Shown here piece after piece: positions 1-7,254 of a DNA stretch of 53,459 nt (position 1 is the stretch's first letter; every line of letters starts with the position of its first letter). The position numbers and the translations under genes were made by a program. The stretch covers positions 1 through 53,459 of the forward strand of contig JAJCZM010000024.1 of assembly GCA_029262375.1 (NCBI GenBank). The letters run 5' to 3'. This DNA comes from Deltaproteobacteria bacterium (GTDB lineage Bacteria > Desulfobacterota > Binatia > UBA1149 > SPBQ01). The notes under the pieces are model-generated. The model had not been told where the DNA came from. It did not search any database and saw only the letters and a list, made by a program, of their open reading frames with translations.

Positions 1-141
1 GCTAGCCGGCTGGGTGAATCGTCACCAGCACGACGTAATCGAATATCTGCAGGCTGAAAACCGCATTCTTCGTGAGTAGATGGGAGACCGTCGCCCACGG
101 TTCACCGACGCGCAGCGCCGTCGGCTTGCCATGGCGGCCAA
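1..141. repeat. Terminal direct repeat, copy 1 (identical to 53319-53459)
   Basis: The first 141 bases recur exactly as the last 141 bases. A perfect overlap of this length is what a de Bruijn assembler leaves when it closes a circle at k=141. It lies inside the 5' half of an insertion sequence, so closure through a dispersed repeat is also possible. Joining the ends rebuilds a 1214-bp IS-A copy (53168-53318 plus 1-1063), the same length as the intact copy at 48567-49780. Confidence 0.9.
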
Positions 142-1039
142 GAAAGTTGGGCGCGCCAAGCTGTCCGAGATAGAGCCGATCGTTACGCCCGACAACTTGC
201 CGCGGTGGTATCGAAAACTCGTCGCGCAAAAGTATGACGGTAGTACGCGACGTGGGCCGGGCCGGCCGCGAACCGCGATCGCGATCCGTAGCTTGGTTGT
301 ACGCATGGCCGAGGAGAACCTGGGCTGGGGTTATACGCGAATCCGTGGGGCGCTCTTCAATATCGGGCACGATCTGGGGCGCAGCACGATCAAGCGAATT
401 CTAGATGAGCACGGCATCGAGCCTGCTCCCGAGCGACGGCGCAAGATCTCTTGGAACCAATTTCTGAGATCGCACTGGGGTGCGATCGCGGCAACCGACT
501 TCTTCACCGTGGAAGTGCTCACGGTGCGGGGACTGGTTCGGTATATGGTGCTGTTCGTCATCGATCTCAAGACCCGCCGGGGCGCGATTGCCGACATCGG
601 ACGCCAAGCCAATGGTGTATGGATGGAGCAGCTAGCGAGGAACTTGACGGATGTAGACGACGGGTTTCTACGAGGAGCGAGTTATCTGATTCACGATAGG
701 GATCCGTTGTTCACGGCCGAGTTCCGTCGCATCCTACGAGCCAGTGGTGTCGATCCGTTGCGGTTGCCGGCGCGCAGTCCGAATCTGAATGCGTACGCGG
801 AGCGATTCGTGCACTCGATCAAGTCGGAATGCTTGGCGCAGATCATTCCTCTAAGCGAGCGCCATCTGCGCAAAGTAGTGACGGAATTCACTGAGCACTA
901 TCATTTGGAACGCAATCATCAGGGTCTTGAGAATTGCCTGATCGATGGTCGGCGGAGCGATCGCACTCGAACAGGGATGATACGGCGTCATGAACGGCTC
1001 GGCGGAACCCTGAATTATTACTATCGCGAGGCCGCGTGA
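80..1039 (+). pseudogene. IS-A transposase (DDE integrase core), broken by an early stop codon
   Basis: This is an IS3/IS481-like transposase with a retroviral-integrase catalytic core. It is about 90% alike by eye to the intact 357-residue copy at 48683-49756. The acidic residues are visible in the ATDFFTV, HDRDPLF and NAYAERF segments. Joined to the sequence at the other end of the window, the gene would start at the ATG at 53286. It would then read MWTPHLQFVL and meet an in-frame TAG at 77-79 where the intact copy has CAG (Gln). The ATG at 80 directly after that stop could restart translation of a 319-residue protein lacking the N-terminal 38 residues (helix-turn-helix side). It is probably inactive, although the catalytic core is intact. 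Confidence 0.75.
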
Positions 1040-1063
1040 TGGTCGGCCGAATTTTGGAACAGG

Positions 1064-1140
1064 ACGGGGAAAGGCTCGGCGGCGTGCTCAATTTCTACTA
1101 CCGGGAGGCCGCGTAGGGTTCGGCCGAATATTGGCACCAG
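1064..1140 (+). mobile_element. Second, diverged IS-A-type right end
   Basis: Directly after the right terminus of copy 1 there is another short 3' end of a related transposase. It encodes ERLGGVLNFYYREAA and a stop, against [15 protein letters not shown] in copy 1. A second terminus, CGGCCGAATATTGGCACC, follows at 1121-1138. Two right ends in tandem suggest that copy 1 inserted at the end of an older related element, or that an end was duplicated. Confidence 0.7.
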
Positions 1141-1430
1141 ACGGCCAACCGATTCGTCTCGTCACTGATAAACTGAGGAGCTACGGAGCGGCGCATCGTG
1201 TTGTGATGCCTTCGGTGATTCATGACACGTCCCAATACGCGAACAACAGAGCCGAAGTCTCGCACCAGCCGACGCGACGCCGGGAGCGACAGATGCAACG
1301 CCCTCGGTCGACACGTCAAATCCGGCCAGTTGTCGACGCTTCAAGTCGGCCGGTCAAGCACAGCGCTTCTTGCTCATCCATGGAGTAATTGGGAATCTGT
1401 TTGCGCGCGGTCAATCATCGGCTCTTTATC
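1141..1430 (+). pseudogene. Remnant of an IS6-family transposase, C-terminal part
   Basis: Frame 1141-1300 reads VTDKLRSYGAAHRVVMPSV and then NNRAEVSHQPTRRRERQM. This is the characteristic C-terminal block of IS6/IS26-like DDE transposases. After a degenerate stretch, another frame at about 1357-1420 reads QRFLLIHGVIGNLFARG, the continuation normally found after that block. The frame break and the missing N-terminus show that it is dead. A different piece of the same family (N-terminal, opposite strand) lies at 11764-11959. The rest, up to the gene ending at 1532, shows nothing I can name. Confidence 0.75.
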
Positions 1431-1531
1431 GATGCCCTACGGCGCCGTGCCCCGGCCACAGCAATGACTCGCTGGTTCAGCGATTACGGCCGATCGATCC
1501 GCGAGTTTGCCCATTTGAACATCATCATGCT

Positions 1532-3766
1532 TCACTCCGACTGACACTTAAGCTGCGCGCCGTTCTTTCGAAGCGTACACGCGAGCAGCGAATGCCCGGC
1601 ACTCCCACCAACGCGAACGCATGCGCGAATGTTCCCTACCGAATCCACCGCGGTCCCCGCCGGCAGGAAGCTCATCGGCTGATCGATCGCCCCCAGCAGC
1701 TTGCCCTGGAAACGGTACTTCACCTTTACGCCCTTCTCTTTCCACTGCGCCTTCGCAACGCCTGGCGGGTTTGAATTGAGCTCGGTCCTATCCGAAAGCT
1801 TGCAACTCTCGTCCGCCTGAATGCTGGGATCATCGACAAGCGATGGCTTGATCCGACCTCGGGTCGGCGGATTGTCGAGCTGCCAGACACCCGGGTCCAA
1901 AATAAAAGATCCGAGTATCGCAGGCATGTTGCTAAGGTTATTCTCGATGAACGTGATTTCCATCTCCTGCTGGCGGCAATCCGTGTGTTGGCCTGGGTCG
2001 AGGTTGAAGTCGCCCTGAGATCCCTTGCGACCGATCTTCCAACGCTCGTACTGGCCGTCGCCATCCTTGACGGGATCGACTTTGTTCTTGTCGTCGAACT
2101 TTGCCTTCATCGAAGCCGCTTGCAGAAGCTGCGGGCCGCCTATGCTGGGGCACGCGGGTACGCAGTTGGCGGTTTGCACATCAGTGCAGTCGGACCGGCA
2201 GCAATCACCGTTCTGAAGGTTTCCGTCGTCGCATTCCTCGTCACCCTCTTCTGTTCCGTTTCCACAGCAGCCCTCACCAGGGAGGGGACACTCAGCCGCC
2301 GTGATACATGAAGTACTCGATTGCGTGCACACACCGAGGCACGCACACCCGGAGGAACATAAGCTTCCCACCTGACCATTCTCAGAACCGAAATCGCAAC
2401 ATTCGACCGAATCGACGACGGCGTCGCCGCACGTGCCTGACCCGAGAAAGAGCACCCACGCGGCTCCTCGGGCGGAGCCGCCGTCATCGTCGCCCCGGGC
2501 TCCAACCACTAGGTCTATATATCCGTTGCCATCCAGGTCGCCCAGGCTGGCGGCGCTGACGCCAAACTGATCTTCATCGTCGAGCGTGCCCCCGAAGTCG
2601 CCGACCGTGTCGCTGAGTTTTAGGCTGTCCTTCACGGTGCCGTCGGCGTTGAGCAGCAGTACCCAAGCCGCACCTCGATTCATGCCGCCATCGTCATCTT
2701 GAGCGGCGCCCACGACCACATCGACGACGCCGTCGAGATCGAGGTCGCCGATCAAGTCGACATCGACGGCAAAATTGTCCTGGCTGTCCAGCAGAGCGGG
2801 CGGAAAGCCACCGAGACCGTCCGCGATCTCGGTCTTTGATTTTACAGTCCCGTCGCTATTGAGAAGCAGAACCCAGACCGCGCCAGCGTCGCTACCAGCA
2901 CTCGATTTCCGCGCCCCAACAGCGATGTCCTCGACACCGTCCCCGTCGAGGTCTTCTAGGCTCGCCATTGCTGCACCGAGGCTGGCGCCGTCAATGAGGC
3001 CGGCGCCGAAGTTGCCGGCAGTCGAGCTGATTTTCTGAAGATGGTCGATGCTCCAGTCTGCAGGATCGAGAAAGAGCACATACACGGCTCCACGTGAGCC
3101 GCCACCATCGGCATCCGTATCGGCGCCGACGGCTATCTCCGTGATCCCGTCACCATCGAGGTCACCGATTGCGTCGACGGATGTGCCGAAGGTGTCGCTG
3201 TCTTCCAATTCTCCGGCCAGTAGTGGGTCAGTCGCGCTGAGCTTCTTGTGACTCTTCACCGTACCGTCGGTGTCGAGAAACAGGAGATAGATGGCCCCGG
3301 CGTTGTTCGCGCCGTCATTGTCTTGATGAGCACCAACGACAATATCTTCAATGCCATCGCCGTCGAGGTCGCCGAGCGCTGCGACGTCTATCCCGAACTC
3401 GTCCACGTCGGTGAGCCCGCCCGTGAAGTTGCCGGCAGTGTCACTGATCTTCTGCTCATCTTTGACGGACCCATCGCTATTCAAGAATAGTATCCACACC
3501 GCGCCACGCCGTGGTCCTCCGTCGTTGTCGAGGAAGGCTCCAATGACGACGTCGTTGATACCATCGCCGTCCAAATCACCGATGGCGTTGGCGGCCTTGC
3601 CGAAGTGCTCGTCGTCGTGCAGTGGACCGATTAGGCCCCCGCTGGTGCTGCTAATCTTGGTGTATGAGCTAACGACTAGGCCCTGGGCGGATGCGCCATG
3701 AGGGTACGCCAACACGGCGATCGTGGCGGCGAGTAGGAACAAGCGGTGTGGTTTGGTTGCCATCAT
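1532..3766 (-). CDS. Secreted FG-GAP beta-propeller protein with Cys-rich module and conserved C-terminal domain
   Basis: The protein has 744 residues. A signal peptide (about 1-27, hydrophobic, ending ASA-Q) directs it to the envelope or outside. Residues about 30-440 hold six FG-GAP repeats of about 65 residues, each with a calcium-loop motif such as DLDGDGI.D..VGA, as in integrin-alpha propellers. Residues about 444-535 are Cys-rich with a CCGNGTEEGDEECDDGN segment (Myxococcus-type DUF4215-like repeat). Residues about 539-744 form the domain shared with the genes at 4789 and 7255. That domain begins GGPQLLQAASMKAKF and ends LKCQSE. The start is ATG 3766 with AGGAGA six bases upstream. It is divergent to the other two family members across about 1 kb of IS debris. 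The likely role is surface adhesion or ligand binding; no catalytic motif is visible. Confidence 0.85.
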   Translation of the reverse strand: MMATKPHRLFLLAATIAVLAYPHGASAQGLVVSSYTKISSTSGGLIGPLHDDEHFGKAANAIGDLDGDGINDVVIGAFLDNDGGPRRGAVWILFLNSDGSVKDEQKISDTAGNFTGGLTDVDEFGIDVAALGDLDGDGIEDIVVGAHQDNDGANNAGAIYLLFLDTDGTVKSHKKLSATDPLLAGELEDSDTFGTSVDAIGDLDGDGITEIAVGADTDADGGGSRGAVYVLFLDPADWSIDHLQKISSTAGNFGAGLIDGASLGAAMASLEDLDGDGVEDIAVGARKSSAGSDAGAVWVLLLNSDGTVKSKTEIADGLGGFPPALLDSQDNFAVDVDLIGDLDLDGVVDVVVGAAQDDDGGMNRGAAWVLLLNADGTVKDSLKLSDTVGDFGGTLDDEDQFGVSAASLGDLDGNGYIDLVVGARGDDDGGSARGAAWVLFLGSGTCGDAVVDSVECCDFGSENGQVGSLCSSGCACLGVCTQSSTSCITAAECPLPGEGCCGNGTEEGDEECDDGNLQNGDCCRSDCTDVQTANCVPACPSIGGPQLLQAASMKAKFDDKNKVDPVKDGDGQYERWKIGRKGSQGDFNLDPGQHTDCRQQEMEITFIENNLSNMPAILGSFILDPGVWQLDNPPTRGRIKPSLVDDPSIQADESCKLSDRTELNSNPPGVAKAQWKEKGVKVKYRFQGKLLGAIDQPMSFLPAGTAVDSVGNIRACVRVGGSAGHSLLACTLRKNGAQLKCQSE

Positions 3767-3960
3767 TGGTTCTCCTGCCGAATGGATCGGCCTGTCTTAC
3801 GATGCAAAGGCGCGCGTAGCGCCAGCACCTGTTGGCTCCGAGTCGTGCTCTCTGCCTTGCGCATCGTACGTCTTCTCCACAGCCGGACGTCCTCGGTCGA
3901 CACCTCTAAACCGGCCAACGAGCGGAGTCGGGACGTATTTGTTTAGCGCGTTGTCGGATG
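3767..3960. other. Intergenic, nothing recognised
   Basis: This is the upstream region of the minus-strand propeller gene. Only that gene's ribosome binding site (AGGAGA, reverse strand, about 3773-3778) is evident. I see no convincing sigma-70 promoter and no reading frame with family resemblance. Confidence 0.4.
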
Positions 3961-4068
3961 TCAGCGCAAGTCCTTGGTCTGGTGCATGCGGTAGCTTCGC
4001 GGTCCGCACTTGAGCGCGTGTCCGTGATGTAAGATGCGGTCGAGCAGCGCCGAGACTGTTTCTGCTTG
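3961..4068 (-). pseudogene. Remnant of an IS21 IstB-like ATPase, last ~35 codons
   Basis: Read on the minus strand, this stretch gives AETVSALLDRILHHGHALKC followed by GPRSYRMHQTKDLR and a stop. ALLDRxLHHGHxxKCGPRSxR is the typical C-terminus of IstB-like helper proteins of IS21 elements. Upstream sequence (4069-4315) does not continue the frame, so only the tail survives. Confidence 0.6.
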
Positions 4069-4317
4069 GGATTCCCTCGCGGATCCCCCCTACGATTGGT
4101 GGGGTTCGTCCCCATTGAATCGCTGCAGTCGCGTGAGCGATACTCTGCAGCTCCGCGACGGATTCCTTTGCGGCCGGTGACGATTGCGCGGTACAGAATC
4201 GCGACTCGTTGGGTATGTATTCCCATGGCGGGAGGGATCGCTATGATCCGTCGCCTAGGGCAGGGCGATGAAGATTCGAATCCCGAGCGGAGTTTCGTCT
4301 ACCGGAAGTTAATGACA

Positions 4318-4531
4318 AGCCCTCGACGGAACAGGGAAGTTTTCCGGCCGAACAGGGAATCTCTGGCACGCAGCAGGGAAACGTCGAGCCGCGCATCGCG
4401 ACCTCGAGCGTCACACGATTGGATCGTTGTATATAGAGGGTAACCCGGACGTGGATTCGGGATATGCCCGAGAGCGCAAAAGGGGAATGACCGCGGCAGC
4501 GAAGCTCTTAGTTCTCGTTTGGCACCCTACT
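4318..4531 (+). repeat. Dispersed CAGGGAA/TATATAA repeat, partial copy D
   Basis: It carries three CAGGGAA iterons (two as GAACAGGGAA, one as AGCAGGGAAA) at about 4330-4382. It also has the block GATCGTTGTATATAGAGGGT then AACCCGG (about 4423-4450), and ends near TTTGGCACCCTAC. It lacks the 5' hairpin of copies A-C. Like the other copies it points toward a plus-strand gene, here the secreted protein at 4789. Confidence 0.65.
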
Positions 4532-4560
4532 GGGTGAAGTCCAGCGAGAGCCATCGACTA

Positions 4561-4574
4561 CCCGCGAAAGCGGG
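4561..4574 (+). other. Short perfect hairpin with GAAA tetraloop in the 5' leader
   Basis: CCCGC-GAAA-GCGGG is a five-pair stem closed by a GNRA-type loop, about 215 bases before the start codon at 4789. The surrounding 4535-4700 is GC-rich with further short inverted repeats. It may be part of a structured 5' untranslated region; no known riboswitch class fits. Confidence 0.35.
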
Positions 4575-4788
4575 ACAACGTCGGTGCCATCGGCCTGCAT
4601 CTGGATTCATCTAGCGACGCCTACAGGCCTAAGGGTTTACCGCAGCTAGCGTAATGTTTGCCGGCGGGTAACCTTCGGCTGGATCTGCGACACCCGGTGT
4701 ACCCCCCGCGGCAGCGGCGCAGCCAGTGCGCCCGCTATTTCAGAAGCAGGTCATCGTCAAAGTCGCTTTGTCGTGGAGGTTCCTATCG

Positions 4789-7224
4789 ATGCCATTTCTA
4801 CTTGTTCGCGCTCTCACAGCAACGATCCTGCTGCTTACTCCAACGATTGGGATGGCGACCGGCGCTAAGGTCGGCCCTGAGTTCAGGGTCAACAGCTATA
4901 CGCCGAACGTGCAGAATGATCAGCGCGTTTCGAGTGATGGTACCGGCGGATTCGTCGTCGTTTGGCTTGGCTATAGTCCCGACGACCCCAGCCGTGGAAG
5001 CTTCGCACGTCGTTTCGATTCCTCGGGAGCGCCTGTGGGAACTGAGTTCCTGGTAAATACGACGACCGCTGGCCTCCAGGGAGGCGGCGATGTCGCACCA
5101 GACGGCTCCGGGGGATTCGTTGTCGTATTCCACACCATCACCACGACTGAAGATCTTTTGGGCCAACGTTTTGACGCGACGGGAGCCAAAGTCGGGACAA
5201 CCGAGTTCCCGGTAAACGTGCATGTGCCGGGCAATCAAGGGCAGGAAGCCGTAGCGAGTATGCCCGGCGGTGGCTTCGTCGTCGCATGGTTTAGTGAGCC
5301 GCCGGGGGCCGTCCCGGCCTTAGGGCAGGACGGGGATGGCCTCGGTGTGTTCGGCCGGTTGTTCGATGCGAGCGGTTCGCCACTCACTGGCGAGATACAG
5401 ATCAACAGTTACACGACGCAGGACCAGTGGTTTCCTCAGGTCGAGGCCAACGGCGCGGGGGATTTCTTGGTCGTCTGGCAAAGTGAGGCGGGGCAAGACG
5501 GGTCCGCGACGGGCGTGTTCGGCCGGTTGTTTGATGCGAGCGGTTTGCCGCTCACCGGCGATATTCAGATCAACAGCTACACGACTCAGGTTCAGTCGCA
5601 GGCTCGTGTTCATGCCCTCGACTCGAACGATTTCGTCGTCGTCTGGCAGAGCTATCTCCAGGAGTCAGGTGCTGGCGCAGAGCACGGCATCTTCGGACAG
5701 CGTATCAGCTCCGGCGGGGGGAAGATCGGGAGCGAGTTCCCGGTTAACGTCTATACAACCGGAGATCAGCGCCTCGCCGATGTCGGTCCCGACGGAGAGG
5801 GTGGCTTCGTAGTGGCGTGGGAGAGTAAGCGGGTCGGCACCTTCAAAAGCATTGTTGGTCGACGTTACGACGCCGTGGGCAATCCTTTTGGTCCTGAATT
5901 TCCCGTGAATACATATACCTCTCAGACTCAGAAAGGGCCTCGGGTCGCGGCCGATGGTGGAGGCGGATTTGTCATCACTTGGTACGGATACAACAACGCT
6001 GCCCTGGACCCCGCCGACCCCGGCGCAGGCGGAGACCTTGATGAGAGCGCAGTCATAGCCCAGCGGTTCACGAACTGCGGTAACGGGGCGGTTGAAGGCG
6101 CAGAGGAATGCGACGATGGCAACAACGATCCAGGCGACGGCTGCGACGCATCCTGCCAGCTAGAGAAATTCTTCTGCTGCGATGACGAAACAACGTCGTG
6201 CAACAGCGACGCTACTTGCGGTGCAGGCTCGTGTTGTAGCGAAGGCCGCTGCAACGTTGGTGGTGTCTCGCCTATGTGTGATGCGAGCGGCGGCCTGTGC
6301 GCCACCAACGGCGATTGCGGCGGCGAAGAGTGCTGTGCCAATGGCGAGTGCGGTAACGGCATCGTGGAACCTGGGGAGGAATGCGACCTCGGCTCGAGCA
6401 ACAATGCGACAGGGCTGTGTAACCTCAGCTGCCAGGCACAGGGCACTTGCACTCAGGCCGGCACGCCATGTGTTGATCCCGGCGAATGCCCACTGGGCGA
6501 GGGATGCTGCGGTGACGGCTCAACGACAGCGCCAGACGAAGAGTGCGACGACGGCAACTTCGACGGCGGCGACTGTTGCCTGAACGACTGCACCGAGTCG
6601 CTGTCGGCCGTGTGCGTCCCGCCTTGCCCGAACATCGGTGGCCCGCAACTTCTTCAAGCCGCATCGATGAAAGCCAAGTTCGACGACAAGAACCGCGACG
6701 ACCCGCTCAAGGATGGTGACGGCAAGTACGAACGCTGGAAAATCGGACGGAAAGGTCAGAACGGCGACTTTAACCTCGACGCCGGTCAGCACACGGACTG
6801 CCGATCGGAAGAGATGGAGATCAGCTTTATCGAGAACGACGGCAACGACGTGCCGCGTATCCTCGGTACATTCCATCTCAACCCAGCGGTGTGGGACAAG
6901 AAGAAGCCTCTTCTCAGCCAGGACGGCAGCGTCGCGGCCGACGATCAGTGCAAGCTGTCGGACAAGACGGAGATGAAGTCGGTCCCCCCCGGCGTCTCGA
7001 AGGCGCAGTGGCGCGAGAAGGGCGTGAAGGTGAAGTACCGGTTCCAGGGGAAGCTACTGGGCGAGATCGAGCAGCCCACCAGTTTCGTGGAGCCAGTACC
7101 TGGGGAAGACCCGGAAGGGAACATTCGGGCTTGCGTGCGGGTGGGCGCGAGCGCGGGGCATTCGGTCTTGTCGTGTACGCTTCGCAGGAATGGCGAACAG
7201 CTCAAGTGTCAGTCGGATAACTGA
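4789..7224 (+). CDS. Secreted repeat protein with Cys-rich modules and the conserved C-terminal domain
   Basis: The protein has 811 residues. Start ATG 4789 is chosen over an upstream ATG at 4726 because GGAGGT sits eight bases before it and a signal peptide (MPFLLVRALTATILLL...) starts there. Residues about 25-430 contain about seven repeats of 55-60 residues with the pattern GGFVVVW.S, then (F)GxRFDASGxPxG, then (E/D)(F/I)xVN.YTT. This is probably a beta-propeller-like fold. Residues about 428-605 are Cys-rich, with CGNGAVEGAEECDDGNNDPG and two further related blocks. Residues about 612-811 are the PQLLQAASMKAKF...LKCQS domain, closely matching the genes at 1532 and 7255. It lies 30 bp before the gene at 7255 on the same strand, so probably one transcript. 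The function is unknown; a surface or adhesive role is inferred from the architecture. Confidence 0.85.
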   Translation: MPFLLVRALTATILLLTPTIGMATGAKVGPEFRVNSYTPNVQNDQRVSSDGTGGFVVVWLGYSPDDPSRGSFARRFDSSGAPVGTEFLVNTTTAGLQGGGDVAPDGSGGFVVVFHTITTTEDLLGQRFDATGAKVGTTEFPVNVHVPGNQGQEAVASMPGGGFVVAWFSEPPGAVPALGQDGDGLGVFGRLFDASGSPLTGEIQINSYTTQDQWFPQVEANGAGDFLVVWQSEAGQDGSATGVFGRLFDASGLPLTGDIQINSYTTQVQSQARVHALDSNDFVVVWQSYLQESGAGAEHGIFGQRISSGGGKIGSEFPVNVYTTGDQRLADVGPDGEGGFVVAWESKRVGTFKSIVGRRYDAVGNPFGPEFPVNTYTSQTQKGPRVAADGGGGFVITWYGYNNAALDPADPGAGGDLDESAVIAQRFTNCGNGAVEGAEECDDGNNDPGDGCDASCQLEKFFCCDDETTSCNSDATCGAGSCCSEGRCNVGGVSPMCDASGGLCATNGDCGGEECCANGECGNGIVEPGEECDLGSSNNATGLCNLSCQAQGTCTQAGTPCVDPGECPLGEGCCGDGSTTAPDEECDDGNFDGGDCCLNDCTESLSAVCVPPCPNIGGPQLLQAASMKAKFDDKNRDDPLKDGDGKYERWKIGRKGQNGDFNLDAGQHTDCRSEEMEISFIENDGNDVPRILGTFHLNPAVWDKKKPLLSQDGSVAADDQCKLSDKTEMKSVPPGVSKAQWREKGVKVKYRFQGKLLGEIEQPTSFVEPVPGEDPEGNIRACVRVGASAGHSVLSCTLRRNGEQLKCQSDN

Positions 7225-7254
7225 GAGTTCTCTGAGCGTACGGAGAGAAAAGTC

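Larger units (their letters stand above)
1..1063 (+). mobile_element. IS-A copy 1, 3' portion (5' portion is at 53168-53459)
   Basis: This is the downstream part of an IS-A element. It holds most of the transposase gene and the right terminus CGGCCGAATTTTGGAACA at 1044-1061. That terminus is the reverse complement of the left termini seen at 22895, 48567 and 53168 (consensus AGTGTTCCAATACTCGGCC). The rest of the element lies at the other end of the window, so the element is complete only if the two ends are joined. Confidence 0.85.

Noticed and set aside
4066..4443. Plus-strand ORF of 125 codons in IS debris
   Set aside because: It runs antisense to the IstB remnant flank and through repeat D; composition is Arg-rich, as expected for a non-coding frame.
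4540..4700. GEMM (c-di-GMP) or other known riboswitch
   Set aside because: The CCCGCGAAAGCGGGA hairpin and a GGGTAACC stretch recall GEMM, but the conserved joining bases and tetraloop-receptor pattern do not line up.
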